Of a stretch of 64,000 nucleotides of DNA, positions 47,807-58,293 are shown piece after piece. The notes beneath the pieces were generated by a model. The model was given only the letters and a program-made list of their open reading frames with translations. It was not told where the DNA came from and made no database searches. Numbering within the stretch: the first letter of the stretch is position 1; the number at the start of each line of letters is the position of its first letter. The translations under genes and the position numbers were made by a program. The DNA is from Mytilus edulis (taxonomy: Eukaryota; Mollusca; Bivalvia; Mytilida; Mytilidae): positions 79,871,821-79,935,820 of the forward strand of contig NC_092346.1 of the NCBI RefSeq assembly GCF_963676685.1, in the 5' to 3' direction.

Positions 47807-48235
47807 ATAAAACCATTTCATTCAGGTATCATAATTTCTCTCGTAAGTTAAATTACGTTTAAAATAATAATTAAAAGTTACGCATATTTCTAATAAATAG
47901 TACACAATGTTTTCTCTCTTTAAATAAGTTTTGATATAATAAAAAGATAGTATACATAAAAAGTTTCTTACCAACTTTGATCTGTCTAATAAATAATGTG
48001 CATCCGTATGTTATCAAAATAAAGTCTAGACGACGAAGTTACGTCAAAGGCGTAACGTCATAAAACAGAAACGGGAAAATGTGTTGTTCAAAAGAGCGCA
48101 ACGTTACATTAGCGCTTTCATAAATAAATAGTAAAAACTGTGTTTCTTATTCTTACAAGAATAAATGAATATGTTAGTTAAACATTTAATAAATAATAAA
48201 CTTATATTTAAAATTTGAATATTTCAAATCTTACA
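47787..48235 (-). repeat. Deleted 3' LTR
   Basis: Runs on the minus strand from TGTAAG (48235). It matches the complete LTR except for loss of the bases equivalent to 54114-54302 (189 bp, AAA at both break points) and of the terminal six bases (TTCTCA). Confidence 0.9.
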
Positions 48236-48243
48236 CTCCCCAC
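48236..48243 (-). promoter_or_regulatory. Polypurine tract
   Basis: On the minus strand GTGGGGAG directly precedes the TGTAAG start of the 3' LTR, the usual plus-strand primer position in LTR elements. Confidence 0.75.
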
Positions 48244-48320
48244 AATGAAATTACCAAATAATTTCTTAATACAGTTAGAAAAATATAATACAATTTTGTC
48301 ACCAATAAAAAAAAACAGTT

Positions 48321-51300
48321 CTATTTAGAACACTCGAGTACGCATAGTTTATTTATAGGTCTTAAAATTTGTGACTGACTAGTTTTGACCACGCAGCTAC
48401 GGATATGACCATCACGGCTCCTTGTGACCTCGACTATTCTACCTAAAGGCCATTGTCCTCTCTGTAAATGTTCATCAGCCACTAAAACAATATCGTCAAT
48501 TTTAACATCTCGCTGTTCCCTCTGCCATTTGCTTCTTTGTTGTAGGGTAGGTAAGTATTCCCTCAACCAACGTTTCCAGAATTCATTCGCTAGGTGTTGT
48601 ATTTGTTTCCACCATCGTTTTGCATATATATCCTTTTTGTCAAACACACCTTGTGGTGTTGACGTGTTGCTCTTCATCAATAATAGCATATTTGGCGTTA
48701 AAACGGGTAAATCACGACAATCGTCACGTATTGCTGTTATCGGTCTATCATTCATAATACGCTCAGTTTCGGCCATAAATGTCAGTAATTGTTCATCGCT
48801 AAGTAGTTGTTGATTGATAAGTGCTTTAAAAATGTTCCTTGTTGAACGAATCATTCGTTCCCATGCACCACCGCGGTGACTTGCATATGGTGGATTAAAT
48901 GTCCAAATAATGTCCTTGTGTAGCATATAATTTGATATAGTTGCTTTATTCCATTGTTCAATGTTTTTCCGAAGTTCGATTTCACTGCCAACGAAATTTG
49001 TTCCATTATCACTGTAGACCTTTTCGGGAATGCCTCGTCTACTTGTAAAGCGTTGAAAGGCTGAAATAAAAGAATCCGTATTTAAACTGTGTGCTATTTC
49101 TATATGAACCGCTCTTGTTGTAAGGCACGTAAAGAGGCATCCATATCTCTTAACAACTGACCGTCCAAGTTTAACGTTTAATGGACCAAAATAGTCAACT
49201 CCGACAAAGGTAAAAGGAGGTTTGTCTGCAGTCATCTGTTCCTCGAGTAGGGGTGCCATCTGCTGTTTACAAAACGGACCATGTTGTCGTTTGCATGGTA
49301 CGCAACGATCGATAACTGTCTTCACAGCACTGGATCCTTTCAATATCCAATATTTTTCACGAGAAGCTGCAAGCACCTGTTGTTTTCCCACGTGTCCCGT
49401 GGTTTCGTGATAATAACGGATTATAAGCGTAGTTACGTGATGTTTGTTTGGCAGTATCACGGGACAAGTGCTTAAGTCATAATTTAGGCGACCTTTTGAT
49501 CGGATAAGTTCATTAACCAAAACAGGATTGAGAGAAGCAATACGGCTTCCTTTTTTCACGGGCTTTGCTTTCTTCAAGTTTGTTATTTCATCTGAAAAAT
49601 AACTCATTTGGACATGTGCTAATATTTCATCGGTTGCCTCCCTAAGTTCTGTTACATTAAGATTACCATTGTTACACGGCAAATGATGTCCAAGGTAACG
49701 ATTTCTGCAATAAATCTTAAATCTCCTAAACCATGCAATAGCTCGTCTGAGTTTTATCCAGTCGGAGAAGTATCCTAACAAATTGTCGATGGCATTAGTG
49801 GTTGTAGCATGTACAGCTATTTCCTTCTTGATTTCCGTATCAGTCTCAGATATCCCTAGTTCTTCGTCCAGTACGTTCCTTGGCCAGTGCTCAGAGTTTT
49901 TATGAAGAAACTTTGGACCGTTCAACCAAATATCAAGATTTTTCCTATCGCAGGCGTCAATGCCTCTTGACGCTATATCAGCAGGGTTTTGTTTGGAGTC
50001 AACATGACGCCACTGATCTAGTGATGTTGTATTTTGTATAACGCTCAATCTATTTGTTACGAATGTTTTAAATCGTCGTGACGTATTTCTTATGTACCCT
50101 AACACAATCGTTGAATCTGTCCAGAAAGTAACCTTATTTATCTTTAATTCGAGTTCATCCGACAAAATTTCATACAAACGACAAGCAGTAACAGCTCCTG
50201 ATAATTCCAGTCTTGGTATTGAAACCTGTTTTATTGGTGCTAAGCGAGCTTTTCCCATCATAAGAGAGCACGTAGTTCTGTCATTTTCATCAACGACCCT
50301 GAGGTATGCACACGCGCCATATCCAAGTTCTGAACCGTCACTAAATATGTGCAATTGTACATTTTTAACATGTTGAACATCTCGTGGTAGGAAACAACGG
50401 TTTACGGACAAATTTTCTAAACATGGCAAGTTCTTCACCCAACTTTTCCATTTATCATGGTACTCTTGTGGAATTTGTTCATCCCACCCAAACTTCTCTT
50501 TGCATAAGTGCTGTACAATAGCTTTTGCTCTAAGTGTAACTGGAGAAACCAGTCCAAGAGGGTCAAATATGGAGCTAACGACTGATAGTATACCACGCCT
50601 TGTCAGAGGTTTGTCTGACAGTTTTACTTTAAATTTGATTTTGTCTTCATTCACATCCCAAATAACACCTAAGGCTTTGTCCCTTGGCAACATATCACTA
50701 GGTCCAAGACTGACTACAGATGAAGCGCGTTCTGATTCTGGTATTGCATTCAAAACATTTCTTTTGTTACTGAGCCATTTTGTAAGTCGGAAACCACCCA
50801 TTTTTAACATTGATTGCAGGTCTGTAGCGAGTTTAATAGCTTGTTGCTCTGATGGTACAGATTTCAGGCAGTCGTCGACGTAGAAATTTCTTTCTACAGT
50901 TAGCGCAACTTCTTGGTCAAATAAATGTGCATAATCTCTTGCCGTACGTTTAAGTGCATATGCAGTACAACTTGGCGACGATGTAGCCCCAAACAAGTGA
51001 ACGTTCATACAATAAATTTTAGGTTTCTGATCTAAATTCCCGTTAGGCCACCATAAAAACCGCAACGCATCACAGTCGTCTTCTCGAACACGTACCTGAT
51101 GAAACATGGCTTCAATATCGGCAGCTAGAGCTACTTTGTCTTGTCTGAACCTGATAATTACACCTACTAAACTGTTCATTAAATCGGGCCCCTGTAGGAG
51201 TTGGCTGTTAAGTGAAATTCCTTGATACTTCGATGCGCAGTCAAATACTACACGAACTTTTCCAGGTTTATTTTCATTTGTTATTGGGTGATGAGGTAAA

Positions 51301-54029
51301 TACCAAACACGTTTTGATTTAGACTCAATATTAGTCACCTCCTTGGCATATCCCTTTTCTATGTAATCATTGACAGTTGTCGTATACATTTTATGTAACG
51401 TCTCATTACTTGACAATTTGCGTTTCAATTGTTGTAAGCGGGCATGTGCAAGAACCATGTTATTAGGTAGCGTGGTCTCTCTATCGCGCCAAGGTAGTCC
51501 GAGCTTGAAATGGCCATCTTCCTGCGTTATAGATGATTCCATCATTTTCATAGCCTCTTTATCCTCTATAGACAAGCCATTCTTGTCTTCTCGTGCTCTA
51601 TCATCAAAATCAGAGGTCCACATCCGTTCTAATTGTCGCTGCAACAAAACATCCCTTGCCTCCTCAAAATGTACATTTATAACGTTTGACGCATGCGTAT
51701 CTTCAATAGGACCACGAATAGCCCATCCGAGGCGTGAGCGAATTGCATATGGTTGGTTTTCGTTACCGGACCTTACTTCTAACGGAATGTGAGCGTTAGG
51801 TGAATCTGTACCAATTAACAACATGACCTCGGTTAAATCAGTAGAGGGTATCTGTATATCGGCCAAATACGGCAATTTTCTTATATCTACATTTTCTGCG
51901 GCAGATCGAGCAGAAATTGGAAGCTTCTTAACTGACCAGACCTTTTTTAACGACACGTTATCATTTCCGTCAATAGCTTTTACTTGTAAGTCAACTTCTT
52001 GACCGTGAATTGTACTACCAGAAGAGCTAACAGTAGACATCTCGAAAGTGACCGGCTTGCTGGCTATATTTAATTTCTGAAGTAATCGTTCATCACATAA
52101 AGTTTTATCTGCTCCGTCATCTAGCAAGGCAAATGTTTTGCAAGAGTTACCGTTCCGACCCTTAACGAGGACAGGAATAATTCCTAAACAGTTCTTAATC
52201 ATAGAACCTTTAGTAGCTGCGCAATTAACTGAAGGCTGAGTAGCTGCATGATCAAAACCGGGCTTAGACCAACTATGCAATAAAATATTATGCTTAACAT
52301 TACAGTCAGATACAGTGCATGCCTTTGGTTTTCTACAATTGTTAGCAAAATGCTTCCCTTTTAAACAATTATAACACAATTTTAACATGCGTACTAATTT
52401 ATACCTATCATCTAAACTCATTGACTTGAATTTGCTACAAGCTGTCAAATCTACACAAGTACCTGTACAACATTTACATTTGTGCTCATATTTAGCTGTG
52501 TTATTTAAACTTTGAGTACTTAACGTAGTAACCTTACTATTAACTGTATCATTATTATGATGGTTACTTGTAAAAACCCTTTTATCAGTCTTGTTCTGAT
52601 TGTTTTCTCTACAAAGATCGTACCCATACATAGAACTAGCAATGCGTGATTTTTCGTCTACAAATTTAGCTAAGTCAGAAAAACGGGGTTCTCTACCAGA
52701 CTCACTAATTGAATGAGCAATGTCGACCCATCTTGTTCTCATATGCATTGGAAAGCGTTTAACAATACACCTTAAATTTTCAGAATTATCAATATCTGAA
52801 TTAAAACCTAACTGAGACAATGTGATTTCACATTTTTGCATTTCTAATGCCAATTTAGATAAACCTTCAATATCTGACGCTTTAATCTGAGCGCCGTACA
52901 CTAATTTTTCAATAAATGATCTAGCAATTACATGTGGCCTACCGTATCGGGAGTACAATATTGCCCTAGCACGTTTGTAACCCTCATCAGAATCTAATAA
53001 TACACAATCTTCTATACAACACTTGGCTTCACCTCTACAGTACTGAATTAAATAACTCAGTCTCAAACTATTATCACTTATTCTACCTTCAATGTTTGTC
53101 TCAAAGTTCCTTATAAACTTACTATAGTCTAACGGAGTTCCATTAAAAGTTAATAATTCTGGTTTTGGCAAATTAAACCCTTCGTGAAGTGTAGATGCTA
53201 GGCGTTGAAAAGCTGAATCTATGCTGGAAACACTTACATCCGAAAATCCAGACTGAGCACTGATTCCCTGTGTACTGTTATTAATGTTCATCTTTGGTTT
53301 ATCAGTTGCTGCAGTTTGTCCGGAAAGAGAGTTCATATTAATACACTTTTCACTCGCAGGAACAGAGCTCTGTAATGTTTGCGAGACTGTTTGCGAAATG
53401 TTCCGAATGTTCACGATTCCACTGGTATTATCTGTGTCTTCTTCCACTGCTTCTTGCCACACTGATTCTTCGATATTGGCCTCTTCCATCTCGGATAGTT
53501 GATTAAATACCTGTTGTCTAAATTTAATTTCTATTTGTGCACGCTCTAGTTCATGCTGTTCTGATAATTTCCTGAGTTTAAGTTCTGCGATTAGCCGCTT
53601 AGCTTTGGCACTGCGAAATCTAGATTGTGATGAAACTGAAGATCGTGAACTCAAACTGCTATCAATTGAAACTGTATCACTTTCTTCGGGTATTTCCTCT
53701 TCATGCGATTTTTCACTCGCGATATACTGAGAAAATCTATCCCGGAATTCTACAAAGTTCTCATGACAACGTTCATAGTTCACTTCCAAATTTTCTATAA
53801 CTTCTGATTGTGTACACAAATCTAAACACTGTAAGTGTGCTAACTTAAATTGTTCAAACCTTTCACATAACTTTGAATATAATTGTTTTGCATGTTCCAC
53901 GTTCTCATATGAAATTAAATTCTTCTCCAATTCTTTGTACAATTTAGTAAGCTGCGCTAAATTCGTACTACGAGTCCGTTTTACATCACTGAAGTCCAGA
54001 CAGTCTTCTTTCCGTCTATCGGTAGCCAT
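48321..54029 (-). CDS. BEL/Pao Gag-Pol polyprotein
   Basis: A single 1902-residue frame with no stop or shift. N-terminal coiled-coil region (about 20-180), Gag-like DUF1759 region (about 290-430), CCHC knuckle (C552, C555, H560, C565), retroviral-type aspartic protease with LLDDGAD (635-641), reverse transcriptase with D971 and YVDD at 1050-1053, the Peptidase_A17-annotated connection (about 1090-1240), RNase H (D1231, E1275, D1305, D1351), integrase with HHCC zinc site (H1541, H1546, C1576, C1579) and DDE residues (D1612, D1674, E1724), then a DUF5641-type C-terminus (about 1805-1895). The ATG is 60 bases from the LTR, with AAAATGG context. All catalytic residues appear present. No envelope gene is seen. 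Copies of such polyproteins make capsid, cDNA and integration complexes in the cytoplasm and nucleus. Confidence 0.95.
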   Translation of the reverse strand: MATDRRKEDCLDFSDVKRTRSTNLAQLTKLYKELEKNLISYENVEHAKQLYSKLCERFEQFKLAHLQCLDLCTQSEVIENLEVNYERCHENFVEFRDRFSQYIASEKSHEEEIPEESDTVSIDSSLSSRSSVSSQSRFRSAKAKRLIAELKLRKLSEQHELERAQIEIKFRQQVFNQLSEMEEANIEESVWQEAVEEDTDNTSGIVNIRNISQTVSQTLQSSVPASEKCINMNSLSGQTAATDKPKMNINNSTQGISAQSGFSDVSVSSIDSAFQRLASTLHEGFNLPKPELLTFNGTPLDYSKFIRNFETNIEGRISDNSLRLSYLIQYCRGEAKCCIEDCVLLDSDEGYKRARAILYSRYGRPHVIARSFIEKLVYGAQIKASDIEGLSKLALEMQKCEITLSQLGFNSDIDNSENLRCIVKRFPMHMRTRWVDIAHSISESGREPRFSDLAKFVDEKSRIASSMYGYDLCRENNQNKTDKRVFTSNHHNNDTVNSKVTTLSTQSLNNTAKYEHKCKCCTGTCVDLTACSKFKSMSLDDRYKLVRMLKLCYNCLKGKHFANNCRKPKACTVSDCNVKHNILLHSWSKPGFDHAATQPSVNCAATKGSMIKNCLGIIPVLVKGRNGNSCKTFALLDDGADKTLCDERLLQKLNIASKPVTFEMSTVSSSGSTIHGQEVDLQVKAIDGNDNVSLKKVWSVKKLPISARSAAENVDIRKLPYLADIQIPSTDLTEVMLLIGTDSPNAHIPLEVRSGNENQPYAIRSRLGWAIRGPIEDTHASNVINVHFEEARDVLLQRQLERMWTSDFDDRAREDKNGLSIEDKEAMKMMESSITQEDGHFKLGLPWRDRETTLPNNMVLAHARLQQLKRKLSSNETLHKMYTTTVNDYIEKGYAKEVTNIESKSKRVWYLPHHPITNENKPGKVRVVFDCASKYQGISLNSQLLQGPDLMNSLVGVIIRFRQDKVALAADIEAMFHQVRVREDDCDALRFLWWPNGNLDQKPKIYCMNVHLFGATSSPSCTAYALKRTARDYAHLFDQEVALTVERNFYVDDCLKSVPSEQQAIKLATDLQSMLKMGGFRLTKWLSNKRNVLNAIPESERASSVVSLGPSDMLPRDKALGVIWDVNEDKIKFKVKLSDKPLTRRGILSVVSSIFDPLGLVSPVTLRAKAIVQHLCKEKFGWDEQIPQEYHDKWKSWVKNLPCLENLSVNRCFLPRDVQHVKNVQLHIFSDGSELGYGACAYLRVVDENDRTTCSLMMGKARLAPIKQVSIPRLELSGAVTACRLYEILSDELELKINKVTFWTDSTIVLGYIRNTSRRFKTFVTNRLSVIQNTTSLDQWRHVDSKQNPADIASRGIDACDRKNLDIWLNGPKFLHKNSEHWPRNVLDEELGISETDTEIKKEIAVHATTTNAIDNLLGYFSDWIKLRRAIAWFRRFKIYCRNRYLGHHLPCNNGNLNVTELREATDEILAHVQMSYFSDEITNLKKAKPVKKGSRIASLNPVLVNELIRSKGRLNYDLSTCPVILPNKHHVTTLIIRYYHETTGHVGKQQVLAASREKYWILKGSSAVKTVIDRCVPCKRQHGPFCKQQMAPLLEEQMTADKPPFTFVGVDYFGPLNVKLGRSVVKRYGCLFTCLTTRAVHIEIAHSLNTDSFISAFQRFTSRRGIPEKVYSDNGTNFVGSEIELRKNIEQWNKATISNYMLHKDIIWTFNPPYASHRGGAWERMIRSTRNIFKALINQQLLSDEQLLTFMAETERIMNDRPITAIRDDCRDLPVLTPNMLLLMKSNTSTPQGVFDKKDIYAKRWWKQIQHLANEFWKRWLREYLPTLQQRSKWQREQRDVKIDDIVLVADEHLQRGQWPLGRIVEVTRSRDGHIRSCVVKTSQSQILRPINKLCVLECSK

Positions 54030-54067
54030 TTTCTTTTTAACAAATAGTCAAAATTCGGCACAATTTT

Positions 54068-54085
54068 AGAATTTCCTCCTCTCCA
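54068..54085 (-). promoter_or_regulatory. Probable primer-binding site
   Basis: Four bases (ACTC) after the LTR end the minus strand reads TGGAGAGGAGGAAATTCT. The initial TGG is the complement of a tRNA CCA end. The tRNA was not identified. Confidence 0.55.
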
Positions 54086-54089
54086 GAGT

Positions 54090-54733
54090 TGAGAATTGTA
54101 CGAATCACATAAAGTTTAACTTAGGGCGAAGAAATGAGTATGCGAGTTAAGTTGCACCATGTATCTATCTTTTATTCTTTTATAAAAATCATATGGTCGC
54201 TAATAATCGATTCTCTACAAATAAAGAATAATTTCACATAAATAAAATACATAAATTATAATAAGATGTACATGTTTAAGTATTCATATTAAACTAAACA
54301 AACAATAAAACCATTTCATTCAGGTATCATAATTTCTCTCGTAAGTTAAATTACGTTTAAAATAATAATTAAAAGTTACGCATATTTCTAATAAATAGTA
54401 CACAATGTTTTCTCTCTTTAAATAAGTTTTGATATAATAAAAAGATAGTATACATAAAAAGTTTCTTACCAACTTTGATCTGTCTAATAAATAATGTGCA
54501 TCCGTATGTTATCAAAATAAAGTCTAGACGACGAAGTTACGTCAAAGGCGTAACGTCATAAAACAGAAACGGGAAAATGTGTTGTTCAAAAGAGCGCAAC
54601 GTTACATTAGCGCTTTCATAAATAAATAGTAAAAACTGTGTTTCTTATTCTTACAAGAATAAATGAATATGTTAGTTAAACATTTAATAAATAATAAACT
54701 TATATTTAAAATTTGAATATTTCAAATCTTACA
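54090..54733 (-). repeat. Complete 5' LTR
   Basis: 644 bp, TG...CA on the minus strand, next to the GAAAA duplication. It bears two ACGTCA motifs (54539-54544, 54553-54558) that would lie in the promoter part. Confidence 0.93.
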
Positions 54734-54994
54734 GAAAATATCATGACTGTATGACTGTTTGTCAATAATGACACGTTCATAGCATCAATGTAATACACAC
54801 GTTGACAATTAATATAGTGATTAGGTGTTATAACCCTATCAAAATGGCAAAATATTAGTATATCTTTGGTGCTATTAATTATATTACAAAAATCTATTTT
54901 TCATTCATTCATATTTTTAATATCAAGAAGTTTAGAAAACAAAATGTGTCAATTGTTATCTTTGAATATAACTAATATGTAGTAATATTTATAG

Positions 54995-55165
54995 TATACC
55001 GCTGTTCAAAAGCTATAATCTGGGTTATTAACTAAAACCGAGCGAAATACATTATCTTTGAGAGAAAAACAACGAAACAAAAGAAACACTGAAGTGCAAC
55101 ATAAAACAAACGACAATGCAACATACATAGAAACGAGCTATTGATAACTGCCATATTCCTGATAA
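54995..55165 (-). repeat. Dispersed repeat (TTTATGAC...ACTACTGTTGCC family), minus strand
   Basis: TAGTATACCGCTGTTCAAAA, ACTAAAACCGAGCGAAATAC, CAACGAAACAAAAGAAACAC and TGATAACTGCCATATTCCTG are the reverse complement of the 61.4-61.6-kb block. Confidence 0.7.
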
Positions 55166-55169
55166 TTAA

Positions 55170-56025
55170 TCTTTTATCAGTCCATGAGAAATTTGAATGG
55201 AAGTACCTGTATGTATTTTTTAACAGTATTTACTAGTATATGGTAGGATTTGTTACATTTAAAATGAAACACAATGGACTTATTAAGTCAGAAAAATGCA
55301 AACTGACAATGGACAGTACTGAACATCTAATGAGTCGCACAACATGATTTTCCATTTAAACTAGGATAGAATTAATGTCTGCAATAAACAGCAAACGTAA
55401 AAGAATCATTGTGCGTGCTAAAAGTTGAATACATGAATACACAGCAGCAAGCCACTGCCATAAATTGCTTGTTTCCGTAAAGACATTTTTACAAATTGGT
55501 ACTATCCTAATTTATTTATTTCAATCAGACCTCAGTGAAAAATCTCTGCACTTCTTTAACTGGCTAAATATGAAAAGACAGATAATTGGTTTTCATACGG
55601 TAAAATACTATATCCAATTCAGCAGCCAGTCAGATAAGACATCCTTAGATAGCAACATTATTTTACATTTTTCAAACAACTTAATACTGATCACGATTAT
55701 ATCAACCTTTGAAGAGGACAGAACGTTTGGCTGTTATTGACATGGTAAGTCATATTATTTAGATTACTTTTTTTCAGCTTGTAACCCGAACAGTTCGTTC
55801 AGGAAACTATTGGACAAAAAGTTAAGTTTCAATTTTAATAAGTAAAAGACAGACATATGCATGTGTATGTGCAAAGTCTTAAGATTTGCGCAACGATACT
55901 AATGTATTTGGCAATGTATAAATCTGATGTTATAAATTTGTGTTGAAAAATATTGCTGCTGTACAAAAAGACTATATATAAACTTTTTTGTAAATCTGAA
56001 TTGTTTTGTAAATTTATTTGCAACT
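55170..56025. other. Stretch with no recognisable gene
   Basis: AT-rich; open frames of up to 91 codons without motif or splice support. Confidence 0.5.
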
Positions 56026-56027
56026 GT

Positions 56028-57110
56028 TATACAAGTTAGAGGTTCAGCTAACTATAAACCAACCAGGTTTAAACCACTTTTTTCTATATAAGCAAGTGCC
56101 TCTACCAAGTCAGGAATTCGTTTGATGTGTTTGAACTTTTTGTTTTATGCATTATGGTTCTAGATGTTTTTCGAACCAAAATGGAAATAAGATTACAATT
56201 TAGTTCAATCAAAAATTATTTCTATAGCAAAGCATCTTTTCTAAAAATAATTAAGAAATCCTGTTAAATACAGAAATTGATCTACTTATGCAATTCTCTG
56301 ATTCCTTTTCAGATTTGGATATACATTACGTTCTTTCGGTCTTAAACGTTTGTATTAGGTTTTGGATTTTCAATTAATTTGTCCCGATCAGGACTAATTG
56401 TCAATATGCACATTTGGTGTGAAAAAAAAAATGTTGCCGTTAATGTTATTGGTATTCATTGGGTTGGTACCTCTGCTGGTGGATTGTTAGTCAAGTTGGT
56501 ATCACCATCCAGATACCAGTACTAAGCTCTGATATGGCGTACCTTTTATCAGCTCTTCAATTTTGTATTACGTTTTGAAATTCCCCTTTTTGTATCCTAG
56601 AGAATCACTGAAGATACATTATCTGTCAAAATGCACAGTGGTGCACTCGAAATGTGTATCGTTAATGTTATTACTACCACTTGGCCGATACCACCAACTT
56701 TGGACAGTAGCTTCTAGAGGGTTCTCCATCAGCCCGGTGGCTAATTCCTGGTACTGGCATGGAATAACGATATATATATTTTTATTTACTGTAATATAAA
56801 TTTTGAAATATTTCAACCTTAAAGAATTCAATTATTATTAATCATCGATGAAGAGACACAAATTGTCAAAACGCGCATTATGTGCAGAAAATTGGTACAA
56901 TAAATGTTATTTACGTCATTAAATTCTACACCACTGTAAGATGTTTAGCTAGCTATAAAAATCAAGTTTAAATAACAATTTTTTACACAAGGAAATGCTG
57001 GAACTAAGTTAGGAATATGACAGTTGTTTTTCCATTTGTTTGATGTGTTTTGGCTTTTGATTTTGCCATGTGATAAAAGGGCGTCTGTTTTTAATTTCCG
57101 AGGATTTTTT
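56028..57110 (+). repeat. Cluster of dispersed-repeat fragments
   Basis: 56028-56155 and 56938-57110 belong to the GGTTAAGCTAGCTA family (AGAGGTTCAGCTAACTATAA; GTTTAGCTAGCTATAAAAA; TTTGTTTGATGTGTTTTGG). 56455-56530 and 56655-56760 are two pieces of another repeat (TACCTCTGCTGGTGGATTG; CAGCCCGGTGGCTAATTCCT). No coding. Confidence 0.6.
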
Positions 57111-57233
57111 TGTTATATAACATTTTAATATCTAACTACGAGCGGAATAAAGATCAGGGAGGTTACCATATCCTTTTTGAATAAAATATTGGTTAGAATT
57201 ATCAAAAAAAATAAGTATTCATTTAAATATATA

Positions 57234-58293
57234 CTAGAACACACCCGCGAAATCGCGGGCATTCAGAGCGTAGTTTAAAGTATCAGTATGTAAAGTGTTG
57301 TTGGAAGAATTTTGTTAAATACAGAATGACTGGAGAATTTTAGCAAAAGTATCATAAGTCATAGGTTATTGGGGTCAGGAAAATGTTTAACCTCCACCTT
57401 TATTTCCAAAGTTCCCAATTTTTGGTTTTTTATCTATTTCAATATGAACATACATTTAGTATGTTATGAACATTTATTTAAGTAAGGAGCCTGTAATTCA
57501 GTGGTTGTCGTTTGTTTATGTGTTACATATTTGTTTTTCGTTCATTTTTTGTACATAAATAAGGCCGCTAGTTTTCTCGTTTGCATTGTTTTACATTGTC
57601 ATTTCGGGGCCTTTTGAAGTTGAGTATGCGGTATGGGCTTTGCTCTTTGTTGAAGGCCGTACGGTAACCTATAATTGTTAATTTCCGTGTCATTTTGGTC
57701 TCTTGTGGAGAGTTGTCTCAACATGGCAATCATATCACATCTTCTTTTTTTTTGTAATCAATGAAATTTGTAAAAGATTTAATGACTGGAGAATTTCAGA
57801 AAAAAGGATCAAAAGTTCACATGAATAATTTTAGCGCTTATCTGTATATTATGAACATTCATCACTATATAAATAAACCGTATTTACTTTCAATTCTAAG
57901 TTTACTAATCGATCCATGGTGATCATTGATATAGTATACAGACCCTCTCTATCTAATAAACTCTGTGACTGCCGTGGATAGTAAACTTGAAAATGATAGC
58001 AGATAAAATTCTGAAAATACACTTTATTTGTAGTATATGTATGTTCAAAGTATACAGAAAAACGCAAACCGGAAGTCTAATCTGACTTAAAATTTCGTAC
58101 AATGACGGGACAATACCCGGATGCCTTTTTTCTCGTTTTTCTCCTAAAATAACTCAATCTGAATAATCATATGAATGGATGACAAATGCGACTATGCACT
58201 GTACCTATAGGACACAGAGGCATGTTGATTAATTTATTGTGGAAAGAAGAGAAGCGACACCAAAAATGAGGTCTTCTCGTTTAATAGTATAGA
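57234..58293 (-). mobile_element. Non-autonomous Helitron, 1060 bp, both ends present
   Basis: On the minus strand the element begins TCTATACTATTAAACGAGAA at 58293 and ends in a 16-base hairpin (CCCGCGA-TT-TCGCGGG, 57259-57244), seven bases, then CTAG at 57237-57234. The base before it is A and the base after it is T: the A/T target, TC start and hairpin-CTAG end expected of Helitrons, with no target duplication. The interior has no Rep/helicase coding. It contains a copy of another dispersed repeat (57480-57745) bordered by two related segments (GAATGACTGGAGAATTTTAG, TTAATGACTGGAGAATTTCA). Confidence 0.85.
57480..57745 (+). repeat. Dispersed repeat (GAGTTGTCTCAT family) inside the Helitron
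   Basis: GGAGCCTGTAATTCAGTGGT, TGTCATTTCGGGGCCTTTTG, TGAAGGCCGTACGG, GAGAGTTGTCTCAACATGGC and CACATCTTCTTTTT. The most complete copy of this repeat in the window. Confidence 0.75.

Larger units (their letters stand above)
47136..54738 (-). mobile_element. BEL/Pao LTR retrotransposon with an inverted extra LTR, plus 5-bp target duplication
   Basis: GAAAA flanks both sides (47136-47140 and 54734-54738), so 47141-54733 is one insertion. Reading on the minus strand: a complete 5' LTR (54733-54090, 644 bp, TGTAAG...TTCTCA), a short leader with primer site starting TGG at 54085, one polyprotein gene, a purine tract (GTGGGGAG at 48243-48236) and a 3' LTR (48235 to about 47787) that lacks 189 internal bases and its last 6 bases. 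Beyond it lies a second complete 644-bp LTR in the opposite orientation (47141-47784). I noticed no difference between the complete LTRs on reading. The gene is intact, so the insertion looks young. Confidence 0.93.

Noticed and set aside
48424..51792. Plus-strand open frames of 94-140 codons opposite the BEL/Pao gene
   Set aside because: They are antisense shadows of the intact 1902-codon minus-strand polyprotein.
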